Of a stretch of 64,000 nt of DNA, positions 1-8,540 are shown piece after piece; the stretch's first letter is position 1; every line of letters starts with the position of its first letter. The position numbers and the translations under genes are program-made. Source of the DNA: DASRDZ01 sp035569495 (GTDB taxonomy: Bacteria; Chloroflexota; Dormibacteria; Aeolococcales; Aeolococcaceae); the NCBI GenBank assembly GCA_035569495.1, contig DATMMX010000019.1, positions 1 to 64,000 on the forward strand, written 5' to 3'. The notes under the pieces are model-generated. The model was given only the letters and a program-made list of their open reading frames with translations, did no database searches and was not told the origin of the DNA.

Positions 1-1690
1 CGCCCACGGCCAGCTGCACCTCGCTGCCGGTGGCGATGAGGATGACGTCGGGCTCACCGGTGTCGCAGTCGCGCAGCACGTAGCCGCCGCGCAGCGCGCC
101 GTAGCCGGCGGTTTCGGCATAGATCGGCAATTTCTGGCGGCTGAGCGCGAACAGCGTGGGGCCGTCGCGGCGCTCGAGGGCGATGCGCCAGGCGTGCACC
201 GCCTCGTTGGCGTCGGCGGGGCGCACCACCCACAGGTGGGGCATGGCGCGCAGGGCCATGAGGTGCTCGATCGGCTGGTGCGTCGGGCCGTCCTCGCCTA
301 GGCCGATGGAGTCGTGGGTGAATACGTAGGTCACCGGGATCTGCATCAGCGCCGCCAGGCGGATGGAGGGGCGTCCGTAGTCACTGAAGCAGAGGAAGGT
401 GCCGCCGAATACGTGCAGGCCGCCATAGATCGACATGCCGTTGAGCGCGCCGCACATGGCGTGCTCGCGCACGCCGAAGGCGATGTTGCGGTGCACCTCG
501 GTGGCGCTGAAGTAGGCGGGATCGGAGGTGATCCAGGTCTCGTTCGAGGAGCGCAGGTCGGCCGAACCGCCCACCAGGTTGGTGATCACCGGCGCCAGGG
601 CGTTGATCGTCTTTCCCGAGGCGATGCGCGTCGATTCCTCAGTGCCCGCCTCGAACTTCGGCAGCGCGTCCACCCAGCCGGCGGGCAGCTCCTTGCGCTG
701 GTCGGCGTCCCACAACGTAGACCTGTCGGGGTTGCGCTCCCTCCATTCCTGCAGGGTCACCTCCCACTGCCGCTCCAAGTCGATGCCGCGCGCGCCCGCA
801 TTGCGGTAGAAGTCGAGCGCGTCGTCGGGAACGTAGAACGGCGGCTCGACGGGCCAGCCGATGCGCTCCTTGGTGAGCCTGACCTCGTCGGGGCCGAGCG
901 GGCTGCCGTGCGCCTTGGCGGTGTCCTGCTTGTTGGGGCTGCCCCAGCCGATGTGGGTGCGGCAGGCGATCAGGCTCGGGCGCGGGTCGCGTTGCGCGGA
1001 TTCGATGGCCTTGTCGATCTGCTCGAGGTCGGTGCCGTCGATGCGCTGCGTATGCCAGCCGTAGGCGTCGAAGCGCTTGGTGACGTCCTCGGTGAAGGTG
1101 TCCTCGGTGGGACCGTCGAGCGAGATATGGTTGTCGTCGTACAGGTAGATGAGCTCGCCGAGCTGCAGGTGTCCGGCCAGGCTGGCGGCCTCGGAGGCGA
1201 CGCCCTCCATCATGTCGCCGTCGCTGCAGAGCACGTAGATGCGGTGGTCGAGCAGTTGATGCTGCGGCGTGTTGTAGCGCGCGGCGCGGAAGCGCTTGGC
1301 CATGGCCATGCCCACCGCGTTGGCGAAGCCCTGGCCGAGCGGGCCGGTGGTGACCTCGACGCCGGGCGTGTCGCGGTACTCGGGGTGGCCGGGCGTCATG
1401 GAGTGGAGCTGGCGGAAGCGCTGCAGCTCGCTCATCGGCAGGTCGTAGCCGGTGAGGTGCAGCATGATGTAGAGGAGCGCGGAGCCGTGGCCGGCGCTGA
1501 GGATGAAGCGGTCGCGATTGGGCCAGTGCGGGTCGCGCGGGTTGTAGCGCAGGTGGCGCGTCCACAGCGAGTAGGCGATGACCGACGCCCCCATCGGCAG
1601 CCCGGGATGCCCGGACTTGGCCTTCTCGACGACGTCCATCGCCAGGGCCCGGATGGTGTCGATGCTGCGCTGCTCGATGGGTTCGGTCAC
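1..1690 (-). CDS. tkt: Transketolase, 3'-truncated by the window edge
   Basis: Thiamine-diphosphate enzyme of the pentose phosphate pathway that moves two-carbon ketol units between sugar phosphates in the cytoplasm. About 563 residues are visible of a usual 660-690. The reading runs from GTG at 1690 (MTEPIEQRSIDTIRALAMD) through HGSALLY, TGPLGQG, the ThDP/metal motif SDGDMMEG with a following Asn, then GGSADL, FGVREHAM and HDSIGLGEDGPTHQP. The GTG is preceded by GGAGGAG at good spacing, which supports this start. The C-terminal domain continues beyond position 1. The gene reads leftward; the unknown gene at 1790-2494 lies 100 bp upstream on the same strand. A long Arg-rich reading frame on the same strand across this gene is only a shadow. 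Confidence 0.95.
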   Translation of the reverse strand, partial: MTEPIEQRSIDTIRALAMDVVEKAKSGHPGLPMGASVIAYSLWTRHLRYNPRDPHWPNRDRFILSAGHGSALLYIMLHLTGYDLPMSELQRFRQLHSMTPGHPEYRDTPGVEVTTGPLGQGFANAVGMAMAKRFRAARYNTPQHQLLDHRIYVLCSDGDMMEGVASEAASLAGHLQLGELIYLYDDNHISLDGPTEDTFTEDVTKRFDAYGWHTQRIDGTDLEQIDKAIESAQRDPRPSLIACRTHIGWGSPNKQDTAKAHGSPLGPDEVRLTKERIGWPVEPPFYVPDDALDFYRNAGARGIDLERQWEVTLQEWRERNPDRSTLWDADQRKELPAGWVDALPKFEAGTEESTRIASGKTINALAPVITNLVGGSADLRSSNETWITSDPAYFSATEVHRNIAFGVREHAMCGALNGMSIYGGLHVFGGTFLCFSDYGRPSIRLAALMQIPVTYVFTHDSIGLGEDGPTHQPIEHLMALRAMPHLWVVRPADANEAVHAWRIALERRDGPTLFALSRQKLPIYAETAGYGALRGGYVLRDCDTGEPDVILIATGSEVQLAVG

Positions 1691-1789
1691 TGGGGCGCCT
1701 CCTCCGTTGGTGGCCGGGGTGCGGATGGGCACCCTCCATGATGGCGATCGGGGGGCGGGGAGGGCCAGTGGGTCCGGTGGTCGCGCCGG

Positions 1790-2494
1790 CTAGGGGGTGC
1801 CGAGGAGGGCGGCGACGGCGCAGCGGGCGGCGCGCTGGATGGCCTGCTGGTGGGCCTGGTCGGCCTCGCGCTGCTGGGCTTTGCGGCTCGGGCTGACGGC
1901 GGCCAGGGCGGTGCGCCACCAGGGGCGGGCGGTGGCGCCCTCGGGGATGTCTTGTTGCAGGGTTGGCGTGTGGTCTGGCGTGACCGCGTGGCAGACCAGG
2001 ACGACGCCGCCGATCGCCTGGGCGGCCTGGCGCCAGGTGTCGACGTTGGGGTCCCAGGCGGCGTAGCCGGCTTCGCTCAGGGTCTGCCGCGCCGCGGGGC
2101 CGAGCGACGCGTCGCGGACGGCGGCGACCTTGGCCTCCTCGATGCTGGTGTCCTGCGGGGCGCCGCGGCGGGCGAGGATGGTGAGCTCGCGGTCGCCGTC
2201 GAGGATGACGGTGTTGGGTTCTGTGCTGGTTGTGGCGGGGCCGGCTTCGGCGACGGCCAGCCAGCGGGCGCGGGGCATCCAGAAGGAGGCGGCCTGGCGG
2301 GCGGCCTCCTGGCCACGGCCGCTGACGACGACCGCGAGGGTGCCGCGGTCGGTCACGCAGGTCCAGGCGGCCTTGGCGCGGCCGGCGGGGACGCTGCGCG
2401 TCTTGAGGCCCCGGCCGTGGAGGACGGCGCGGAGCTGCTCGGCGTCGGCGGTGAGGGAGCAGGCGAGGAGGCCGCTCAGCCAGGGTTCGGTCAC
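1790..2494 (-). CDS. Hypothetical protein, 234 aa
   Basis: I do not recognise the family. The product is soluble-looking: no signal peptide, no membrane segment, and an Ala/Arg-rich C-terminal third (QREADQAHQQAIQRAARCAVAALLG) that looks helical. The N-terminal half has alternating hydrophobic strands (TLAVVVSGRG, NTVILDGDRELTILARRG), and the middle has a strand GGVVLVCHAV, suggesting an alpha/beta fold. Codon use matches its neighbours. It reads in the same direction as transketolase, 100 bp upstream of it, and back-to-back with the tRNA promoter. Start ATG at 2494; an ORF on the other frame of this strand that runs through both genes is an artefact. Confidence 0.65.
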   Translation of the reverse strand: MTEPWLSGLLACSLTADAEQLRAVLHGRGLKTRSVPAGRAKAAWTCVTDRGTLAVVVSGRGQEAARQAASFWMPRARWLAVAEAGPATTSTEPNTVILDGDRELTILARRGAPQDTSIEEAKVAAVRDASLGPAARQTLSEAGYAAWDPNVDTWRQAAQAIGGVVLVCHAVTPDHTPTLQQDIPEGATARPWWRTALAAVSPSRKAQQREADQAHQQAIQRAARCAVAALLGTP

Positions 2495-2526
2495 GGTGGG
2501 GCATTGTGCCCGTGCGGGCGGGGGGC

Positions 2527-2554
2527 TTGGGTTGCGGGGGCGCGGTGGTAGACT
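2527..2554 (+). promoter_or_regulatory. Promoter of the tRNA-Arg gene
   Basis: TTGGGT at 2527-2532 and TAGACT at 2549-2554 are separated by 16 bp, a sigma-70-like pair. The -10 box ends 27 bp before the mature tRNA 5' end, leaving a short leader for RNase P to remove. Confidence 0.5.
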
Positions 2555-2581
2555 GCTGGCCGCCCTCCCGCGGGGGGCCGC

Positions 2582-2658
2582 GCGCCCATAGCTCAGCCCG
2601 GATAGAGCAGCGGACTACGGATCCGCGTGCGGGGGTTCAAATCCTCCTGGGCGCGCCA
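2582..2658 (+). tRNA. tRNA-Arg (anticodon ACG)
   Basis: A full cloverleaf can be drawn. Acceptor stem GCGCCCA (2582-2588) pairs with TGGGCGC (2648-2654). The D arm is GCTC/GAGC. The anticodon stem GCGGA/TCCGC encloses loop CTACGGA with anticodon ACG at 2617-2619. The T arm is GGGGG-TTCAAAT-CCTCC. Discriminator G and an encoded CCA (2656-2658) complete the 77-nt gene. The A34 would be deaminated to inosine to read CGU/CGC/CGA. A T-run and a palindrome follow directly. Integrase remnants begin about 215 bp downstream, so the 3' half of this gene is the likely attachment site of the island to its right. Confidence 0.95.
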
Positions 2659-2661
2659 CCT

Positions 2662-2675
2662 TTTTGAGCTCAAAA
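2662..2675. other. Perfect 14-bp palindrome after the tRNA
   Basis: TTTTGAGCTCAAAA is perfectly self-complementary and AT-rich in an otherwise GC-rich setting. It starts three bases after the CCA of the tRNA. It could help end tRNA transcription (a T-run precedes it), or be part of an integrase core or arm site. The sequence alone does not decide. Confidence 0.4.
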
Positions 2676-2716
2676 CCGCTAGGCGTCGCGCGTTTTCGGT
2701 GGCTCGGAGGTGTATT

Positions 2717-2739
2717 GGGCACCAACCCGGGCACCAACC
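2717..2739. repeat. Two direct copies of GGGCACCAACC
   Basis: GGGCACCAACC occurs at 2717-2727 and again at 2729-2739, a 12-bp period, between the tRNA and the integrase remnant. Short direct repeats beside a tRNA attachment site are typical arm-type sites for tyrosine integrases, so this is a plausible leftover of the attachment region of the island. That function is inference. Confidence 0.35.
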
Positions 2740-2873
2740 GCGATACATCCCGTCGGACTTCCTGGGACGCGCGTGGACGGCGAAGCCGTCTGCGCGTGAC
2801 GCGCGACTCGACGCATGGGGAACCGCATCGACCGCTAGCTCGATGCGGCGTTGCGCGGCGCGCATCACCATCG

Positions 2874-3341
2874 TCATGCGCCGCCGCTCTCCGTGGGAGT
2901 GGGCGGTGGCACCGGCGCCGCAAGGGCGTGCTGCAGGCGCTCCAGCGCCTCTCGCACGCGCGGGTCGTCCATCAGGTGGATGTAGTGCCGGCGCGTCGTC
3001 TGCACCGCCGCGTGGCCCAGCCGCTTCTGAATGATCGCCTCGTCCACGCTCAGGAAGGCGAGCAGTGTTGCAGTGGTGCCGCGGATGTCCTGGAACCGGA
3101 TCGCCGGAACCTTCGCGGCCTTCATGAGTGGATGGAACACGCGCGTGCGGAACGTCGAGGTGTTGATGGGGTTCCCGACGTTGTTGGGGAAGACCAGGTC
3201 GAGGTCGTGCCAGTCCGCTCCGGCGGCGGCACGCTCGTCCGCCTGCCGCGTTTGCTGTCGCCGTAAGGCCTCAATGGCCCACGGGACAAGGGGAACCGCC
3301 GCACGCATCCGGCAGCTCCCGCCGCGCGGGATCGCCATCAT
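2874..3341 (-). pseudogene. Tyrosine recombinase (phage-type integrase), 5'-truncated remnant
   Basis: The 155 readable residues match only the C-terminal catalytic half of a tyrosine integrase. They include the strand before the first helix (AAVPLVPWAIEALRRQ), NNVGNPINTSTFRTRVFHPL, the box-II-like FQDIRGTTATLLAF that carries a conserved Arg, RLGHAAVQTTRRHYIHL with the late His and the nucleophile-region Tyr, then a charged tail. The N-terminal DNA-arm and core-binding domains and the first catalytic Arg are absent. The upstream sequence to about 3440 shows no continuation, so the gene is a broken relic. It reads toward the tRNA-Arg gene, as in an element integrated there. A related remnant lies at 12339-12553 in the same orientation. 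Confidence 0.8.
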
Positions 3342-3502
3342 CGGCCGGGAGACAGGCCGCGTGATCCGGCTCTGTGTGCCCGGTCAGCACCCGCTGAGAG
3401 AGTGGTCCCCTTGATGGGATGGGTGCCGACGCTGCGACCTTCGGCGGATTAACGGGGTAAGGCGCTTGGTTCTCGACGCCCGATTGGGTTTGCGCACGTT
3501 CA

Positions 3503-3661
3503 TCAATTGATCGGCGTCTGAGGAAACGAGGTGATCTTGGCGGCTTTACGCGAGTCCTCGATGATGCGGAACTGGTTCACAGCTACATCGATATCCAGCT
3601 GCTTGCCACTGGCGACCGAGACACCGTCTCCCTCATAGCGGGAGATTGAGCGCCTCCCCAC
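3503..3661 (-). CDS. Candidate small ORF overlapping the 3' end of the restriction subunit
   Basis: A 52-codon frame starts with GTG at 3661 inside the last codons of the helicase/nuclease gene and ends with TGA at 3503. The peptide looks protein-like (VASGKQLDIDVAVNQF, RIIEDSRKAAKITSFP), and third codon positions are mostly G or C, as in real genes here. There is no good ribosome-binding site before the GTG. An ATG overlapping the stop of the restriction gene (ATGA at 3636) opens a different frame that closes after 17 codons, so a frameshifted or eroded third gene of the operon is also possible. I do not recognise a family. Confidence 0.3.
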   Translation of the reverse strand: MGRRSISRYEGDGVSVASGKQLDIDVAVNQFRIIEDSRKAAKITSFPQTPIN

Positions 3662-6269
3662 CCCCGGGTGCGTAATCGACGGCCAAGTCCGATCGATACA
3701 TCTCGAGCGCCGTCGCCGTACTCGACAGTACCGCCTCGCACGTATCGGGCACCTGCATGTCGATCACGCGCATCCGCCCGTCAACCTCAGCAAGCGCCTC
3801 GATCCGGTGGAACTCCTCACCGTACGTCTCCGCGAACTTCGCCAGCGCCCGCACCTTCGCGTCCGAGTCCTCCAAATGGTGCCCGTGCGGGTCCAGGATG
3901 GACGCCCGAATCCTCCCATCCACCTCGTTAAAGAACAGGAGATCCGGATGCATCGAATGCCAATTGCCGGAGGCGTCCCGATAGGAAATGCCCAGCGAAT
4001 CGCGCGCGGCCCGTGATGGATTCCTGTACCACGCCCGCACATTCGGGCGGCGGAGTTCCGCCTTCACAACCGCCCGCTCCCACCCGTTTAGTGACGACAG
4101 TGGGAACTTGCCGTCCTCGTCCGCCATCAGATGCAACTCCGCCAGTTCCGCCGGCATAATCTGATCGCCAATTTCGACGGAGAAGCCCTCCACACGATTG
4201 CGCAGCTTGCCCAGGACACCTCTCTGTGGCTGGGTCGCCATCGCCCGAATGTCCTCGTACTCCTGCTGGCGGGCATCCGGCAGCCCTTTGAGCGCCACCC
4301 TGTGCTCCGCGTACAGCCTGCGCGTCATCTCGAGAGCGTCCCGGTCGACCTCCTCGCGCACCTCCTTCAGCGCCGCCAGAGCGGTAGCCTTGACGTACGC
4401 CTCCCGCAGCCCGTCGTCATCGGCGTCGTCGCCGTCCATCCCTGCCACGTGATCCACGTACGACAGTGCCACGTCCGCTCCAAACGCCCTCTTCGCCGTC
4501 TCAAATCCTGCACGTATCGCCCGGTCGTCCGCCCGCTCCACGAACTGGCGGTACGTCAGGGGCCCCAGCCCGTAGCGTCCGGCGATCTCCTGAAGGTGCA
4601 CCTCCCACACATCCCTAACGGCCTTCTCGATGTCCGGCGCGTACGTCGCTGCCGACCCATCGAGCCGCCGGTGTATCGCCTGCTCAACCTCCTTCAGCGC
4701 TCCTGGTCTGAGCCCGTCCGACGCCAGCGCCAAAGCCAGCGCGACCAGGCGCTTCACCGGTCGCGCTCCGCGCTGGGGCAACGTCTCCGTCGGCAGCGAC
4801 TCCCACAGTTCCCACGCCGCCGCAGGGACGATTGGGTTCGGCACCAGCTCTTTGCCGTCCAGGACCACCTTCTTCGTGGCCCCCGGCATCTCGTCGAGTT
4901 CGCCCGTGAGGAAGCGCACAACTTTCACGGCTGTCGTCCGGTCGAAGAACGGCAGGATGCAGTCCACCGCGTTCAGACGCTCGTCGCCCGGCACCCGCCT
5001 TGCCAACGGACTCCGCACCATCCGGCCAAGCAGCTGCGTGATATGGGTGTTGTCCCTCGCCCGCCGGAACGACACGAGCACCTCAGCGCGCGGACAGTCC
5101 CACCCTGTCGAAATCGCATCCTTCGCCACGAGCACCCGGACGCGCTTCTGCTCCTCAACCCGCTGCGGTTCGATCCAGTCCACTTCCCACGCCCCGAACC
5201 GCTGCGTCGCGTGGTCGCCCAGCACATGCCTCACCTGGTCAGCGCGCAAGTCAGGGTACTCGTCGAATATCGTGTCCAGCGCGACCCCCACATCGTCTGG
5301 ATTAGGGGTGTTCGGCGTCTGCAGTACCAAGAGAGGCTCAACCGTCTGCGCGATCCCTTCGGACGCCGTGTACACAGCCCACCTCTCCGTCGAGTCGCGG
5401 AGTTTGCGCGCTGCGCGGCGCACGAGCACCGAATCGAACTTCCCGGCCTCATTCGGAATGTCAAGAACCAACGTGTCCTTCACCAAGCCAGACTCTTGTA
5501 CAAGCCCAGGGTCGACGAGGACAGGCTGAAGCGGGCGCCGGTTTCTCGTCGCCTCCGCCTCCCGCATCGCAGCCTCGAAGTTCTGGATCGTCGCCGAAAT
5601 TCCCCACACGATGGGAATCGGCGGTCTGACTGGCGTACCGTTCACCAGCTTACGCACGATCGTCGGCTTCTCGGCCGACGTCCTCGTGTTGAACCCACGG
5701 TGGGCCTCATCAAGGACCAGGTACAGCGTCAATTCCTCGGATTTGATCGTGTTCGCCAGCGTCTGCCAAAGCGTCCACGCCTGGTCGTCCGGCGGGGTGA
5801 GCATCACCCCTTGACTGTGCCCACCCGGTGCGGCAGGAGCCTCCACGTGCCCACGCACCAGCCGTGAGTTCTCACTGAGCTTCTGCGTATTCAGGAAGTA
5901 CACCTTTCCCGGATCCAGTCGCGGCTTGGCGAACGGTGGCTCAATCAGCACCAGATTGCTCAGGTTGAATTTCTCGCTTGCCTGCATCAGCCGGTTCAGC
6001 GTCTGTAGATTCAAACTCGGATCGTCGGAGAACCACAGAACGACAGCCCCGGGGTCCGGTTCGAAATCGAAGCGCTCGTCCCCCCAGAACAGAGCCTCGA
6101 TCGCCGCCGCCGCCATGACCGTCTTGCCCGCGCCTGTCGTCGCCGTCAGCGAGAACGACGAAATCTCGCGGTCGGCCGGGTCCCTGTGGTAGTTCGCCCG
6201 CGCACGCTTCAGGTTCGAGAGAACGTCGTCAACCGCCTGTGCCTGGTAAGGGAGGAGTGTGAACTTCAC
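3633..6269 (-). CDS. Type III-like restriction subunit: DEAD/DEAH helicase with C-terminal nuclease-like domain
   Basis: An 878-residue SF2 helicase/translocase. Residues 42-50 (TATTGAGKT) form Walker A. DEAH at 187-190 is motif II. GISAT is motif III. ISTGWDCPRAEVLVSFR and ITQLLGRMVRSP are the C-terminal RecA motifs V and VI. Near the C-terminus MHPDLLFF (Asp776) is followed by ILDPHGHH (Asp793), the layout of a PD-(D/E)xK nuclease but with His in place of the Lys. The start ATG overlaps the stop of the methyltransferase gene (ATGA at 6266-6269), so the two are translationally coupled, as in type III Mod-Res operons. The expected role is ATP-driven cleavage of unmodified phage DNA. The D-x-H variant makes the cutting activity less certain than the helicase assignment. 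Confidence 0.85.
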   Translation of the reverse strand: MKFTLLPYQAQAVDDVLSNLKRARANYHRDPADREISSFSLTATTGAGKTVMAAAAIEALFWGDERFDFEPDPGAVVLWFSDDPSLNLQTLNRLMQASEKFNLSNLVLIEPPFAKPRLDPGKVYFLNTQKLSENSRLVRGHVEAPAAPGGHSQGVMLTPPDDQAWTLWQTLANTIKSEELTLYLVLDEAHRGFNTRTSAEKPTIVRKLVNGTPVRPPIPIVWGISATIQNFEAAMREAEATRNRRPLQPVLVDPGLVQESGLVKDTLVLDIPNEAGKFDSVLVRRAARKLRDSTERWAVYTASEGIAQTVEPLLVLQTPNTPNPDDVGVALDTIFDEYPDLRADQVRHVLGDHATQRFGAWEVDWIEPQRVEEQKRVRVLVAKDAISTGWDCPRAEVLVSFRRARDNTHITQLLGRMVRSPLARRVPGDERLNAVDCILPFFDRTTAVKVVRFLTGELDEMPGATKKVVLDGKELVPNPIVPAAAWELWESLPTETLPQRGARPVKRLVALALALASDGLRPGALKEVEQAIHRRLDGSAATYAPDIEKAVRDVWEVHLQEIAGRYGLGPLTYRQFVERADDRAIRAGFETAKRAFGADVALSYVDHVAGMDGDDADDDGLREAYVKATALAALKEVREEVDRDALEMTRRLYAEHRVALKGLPDARQQEYEDIRAMATQPQRGVLGKLRNRVEGFSVEIGDQIMPAELAELHLMADEDGKFPLSSLNGWERAVVKAELRRPNVRAWYRNPSRAARDSLGISYRDASGNWHSMHPDLLFFNEVDGRIRASILDPHGHHLEDSDAKVRALAKFAETYGEEFHRIEALAEVDGRMRVIDMQVPDTCEAVLSSTATALEMYRSDLAVDYAPGGGEALNLPL

Positions 6270-8416
6270 AGCAGGCCCCGTCCGGAATCGATCTCGAAGT
6301 TGCGCAGGTACGCCTCGTATAGACGGACCACTTCAACGCCGTCCGGCAGTTCCTGGGCAACGGTCTCGAACAGCCGCTCCTCGTCGGTGACGATGTACGC
6401 GATTCGCAGGGCGCCGCGGCGGTCGGCCACCGCCCTTAGGAATTCGTCCGCGCAGTCGAGATTTGTCAGTACGCCGTACGTGTCTGCCACATCCCAGCCG
6501 GCTCTGATGTCGTCAATTCTTCGGCCTTGAGAGCCCGCCCGAAGCCACAGAAGCGGGGCAATCTTCTTGAACTCGCGGTTACTTGCCACGCGAAGGGGCG
6601 CCTCATAGGTGAGGACGAAGAACTCAACGTTCTCAGCTAGGCCCTCAGCAATCGGAAAGACATCGCTGAATGCGTAGTCATCTTCAATCGGAGCGCCGTC
6701 GGGTGTCAGCCCAGTGACGGCTGCCGTAACGCGACGTTTGGTGACGTACTCGAAGATGCCCCACTGTTCCCATTCCTCATCTCCTGGCCTGAGGCCGCGC
6801 GCGCGGAGTGACGCCGCCTCGTCGACGGACACCTCGTTGTTCGTGATGCAGATGGATCGCCTCTGCCCGCCATCCTGGCGGTTCAAGCGCATCACGGCAT
6901 GAGTGGTGGTGCCGGACCCGCAGAAGAAGTCAACGACTACTGCATCAGGTTTGTTCGCGAGAAACAGCCGCAGCGCGTCCTCAACCGCGTAGAGTGACTT
7001 GGGGAAGTCGAAGAGCTTTCGGCCCAGCAGTCGCTTGAGGAGTTCCGTGCCACACGTCTCGGCGTTGTGGCTCGGCCTATTCCAAGTCGTGACGGGCATC
7101 TTGATCTTGCTTACCAGGTATGAAGCGTTGACACTGCCATCGGGATTGCGACCATGGACGACTGCACGGCCCTCTTCGATGTCCGCTATCCGTCCGGCCG
7201 TCAGATACGAGATCTCCCACGTCTGGGGTCTCTCCGGGGTATGTCTGCCAACACGCAGGTACCCCTTCTCCCAGAGTCGTTGCGCAGCTGGGACGGTAAG
7301 CCCCCAGTTCATCTCCGTTCCGTCCTCGCGAATGGGGAAGACTGGCACGCAACCGGATTTGGCAGGCACGTTCTGCCTCGGAGTGCCATGCGCGAGCGCG
7401 GGCCCGATCTGGGCGATTCGCTCGCGGGCATCGACGTAGATTGGAAAGAATTGTGCCGGCCCGCCCTTCGAAGTGCCGCGTCGAGAGGCGATGTCGCTCC
7501 GCCGAAATGTACGCCATGGGACGCGGGCTCCCTCGCCGAAGTCGTCGTCCGGCTCACCTACGACCGTGGCATCCCCGAGCGCCACAAAGAAGATGTACTC
7601 CTCACAGCGCGCGAAGTCATTAGGCTTGTACTTGCCCCGGGGATTAATGACCGAGGTAACCATATGGATACGAGCGCTGGGTTGCGGAAAAAGCTGCTCG
7701 AGCAGAAGGCTCAGGTGACCCATCTCGTTGTGGTCAATGGTCACGATCAGGACGGATCTGGCAGGGTTGAGTAGCTGGCGGGCTAGTAGCAGTCGGCGCT
7801 CGATGAAGGCAAGCCATTTCGAATGGACGTACTGGTCGTCCGCGGCGACGTACTTGTTGTTGTATTTCCAGTCCGTCGAGCCGCTATTGTAGGGCGGGTC
7901 GATGTAGATCGCATCGATCGTGCCGCGGTGAGTGAATAGTAGCGTCTCCAGTGCCAGGTAATTTTCTGCGTTGATGACCACGTGATACGGATTGTCTCCG
8001 CCGCGCTCGACACGCCCTGTCGATACCAGGCCGGGATAGATCGGGTCCCTGAACTCCGCGACGACCACCAAGTTCTCGACCGGGGTCTGCGTGCGGGTCG
8101 CCTCATGAGCGTCTTCATCGCCCACGGCATCTCTGTGGAGGTGAAGCGAGGCGACGCCATCGGAGCGGTTGAGCCCCACCACCCGCCACAGCCGGTCGTC
8201 GCCCTTGGCCGTCGACCCCCGCGGCGGCAGGATCCGCACCTTGTCCCCCTTACGCACCCGGCGGCCCGGCAACTCCACCGCTTCAGGCACGTGCCTCTCG
8301 AAGTTCAGACCGAACGCCCGCCTGTCCGCCAGCGCGGCCACCTCTCGCTCCAGCTCCTTCGCCAGCGTTGGATCCTTGGCCCTTAGCTGGTAAAGAAGGT
8401 CACTGAGCCGAGACAA
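6266..8416 (-). CDS. Type III-like adenine-specific DNA methyltransferase (Mod)
   Basis: Beta-class N6-adenine methyltransferase. From the chosen start, motif IV DPPY lies near residues 173-176 (IYIDPPYNSGSTDWKYNNKY) and the SAM-binding motif I FFCGSG near 497-502 (VVDFFCGSGTTTHAVMRLN); this order is usual for type III Mod proteins. LARQLLNPARSVLIVTIDHNE is also typical. I chose TTG at 8416 because CTAGGAGG lies 10 nt upstream. An in-frame ATG at 8521 would add 35 unconserved-looking residues and leave only 19 bp to the divergent helicase gene. The subunit should set the sequence specificity and protect host DNA. The lower GC of parts of this gene compared with its flanks fits horizontal transfer. 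Confidence 0.88.
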   Translation of the reverse strand: MSRLSDLLYQLRAKDPTLAKELEREVAALADRRAFGLNFERHVPEAVELPGRRVRKGDKVRILPPRGSTAKGDDRLWRVVGLNRSDGVASLHLHRDAVGDEDAHEATRTQTPVENLVVVAEFRDPIYPGLVSTGRVERGGDNPYHVVINAENYLALETLLFTHRGTIDAIYIDPPYNSGSTDWKYNNKYVAADDQYVHSKWLAFIERRLLLARQLLNPARSVLIVTIDHNEMGHLSLLLEQLFPQPSARIHMVTSVINPRGKYKPNDFARCEEYIFFVALGDATVVGEPDDDFGEGARVPWRTFRRSDIASRRGTSKGGPAQFFPIYVDARERIAQIGPALAHGTPRQNVPAKSGCVPVFPIREDGTEMNWGLTVPAAQRLWEKGYLRVGRHTPERPQTWEISYLTAGRIADIEEGRAVVHGRNPDGSVNASYLVSKIKMPVTTWNRPSHNAETCGTELLKRLLGRKLFDFPKSLYAVEDALRLFLANKPDAVVVDFFCGSGTTTHAVMRLNRQDGGQRRSICITNNEVSVDEAASLRARGLRPGDEEWEQWGIFEYVTKRRVTAAVTGLTPDGAPIEDDYAFSDVFPIAEGLAENVEFFVLTYEAPLRVASNREFKKIAPLLWLRAGSQGRRIDDIRAGWDVADTYGVLTNLDCADEFLRAVADRRGALRIAYIVTDEERLFETVAQELPDGVEVVRLYEAYLRNFEIDSGRGLL

Positions 8417-8540
8417 GGATGGTTGGCCTCCTAGCGAGCCTGCGCGCACGGATGGTAGCCGGTCCTGGCGTGGCTTGTCAGGCCGGCTTGATGCATTCGC
8501 CTGATGCCCATACGCCGCCAATCCGTGGGAGACTCACCCC

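Noticed and set aside
314..1741. Rightward 475-codon frame
   Set aside because: Antisense shadow of transketolase, low-complexity Val/Gly/Ala-rich, no domain.
639..2504. Long Arg/Pro-rich leftward frame of 621 codons
   Set aside because: It is a frame shadow across transketolase and the 1790-2494 gene; the composition is that of GC-biased antiphase reading and both real genes have family motifs or ribosome-binding sites.
2593..2877. Small leftward ORF running through the tRNA gene
   Set aside because: It translates the tRNA sequence itself (LNPRTRIRSPLLYPG), a known artefact.
4131..5867. Rightward 578-codon frame in the restriction gene
   Set aside because: Antisense to the helicase with all its motifs; Arg/His/Leu-rich composition typical of a shadow frame.
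8417..8521. N-terminal 35-residue extension of the methyltransferase from ATG 8521
   Set aside because: It would leave 19 bp to a divergent gene and has no ribosome-binding site, whereas TTG 8416 has CTAGGAGG upstream.
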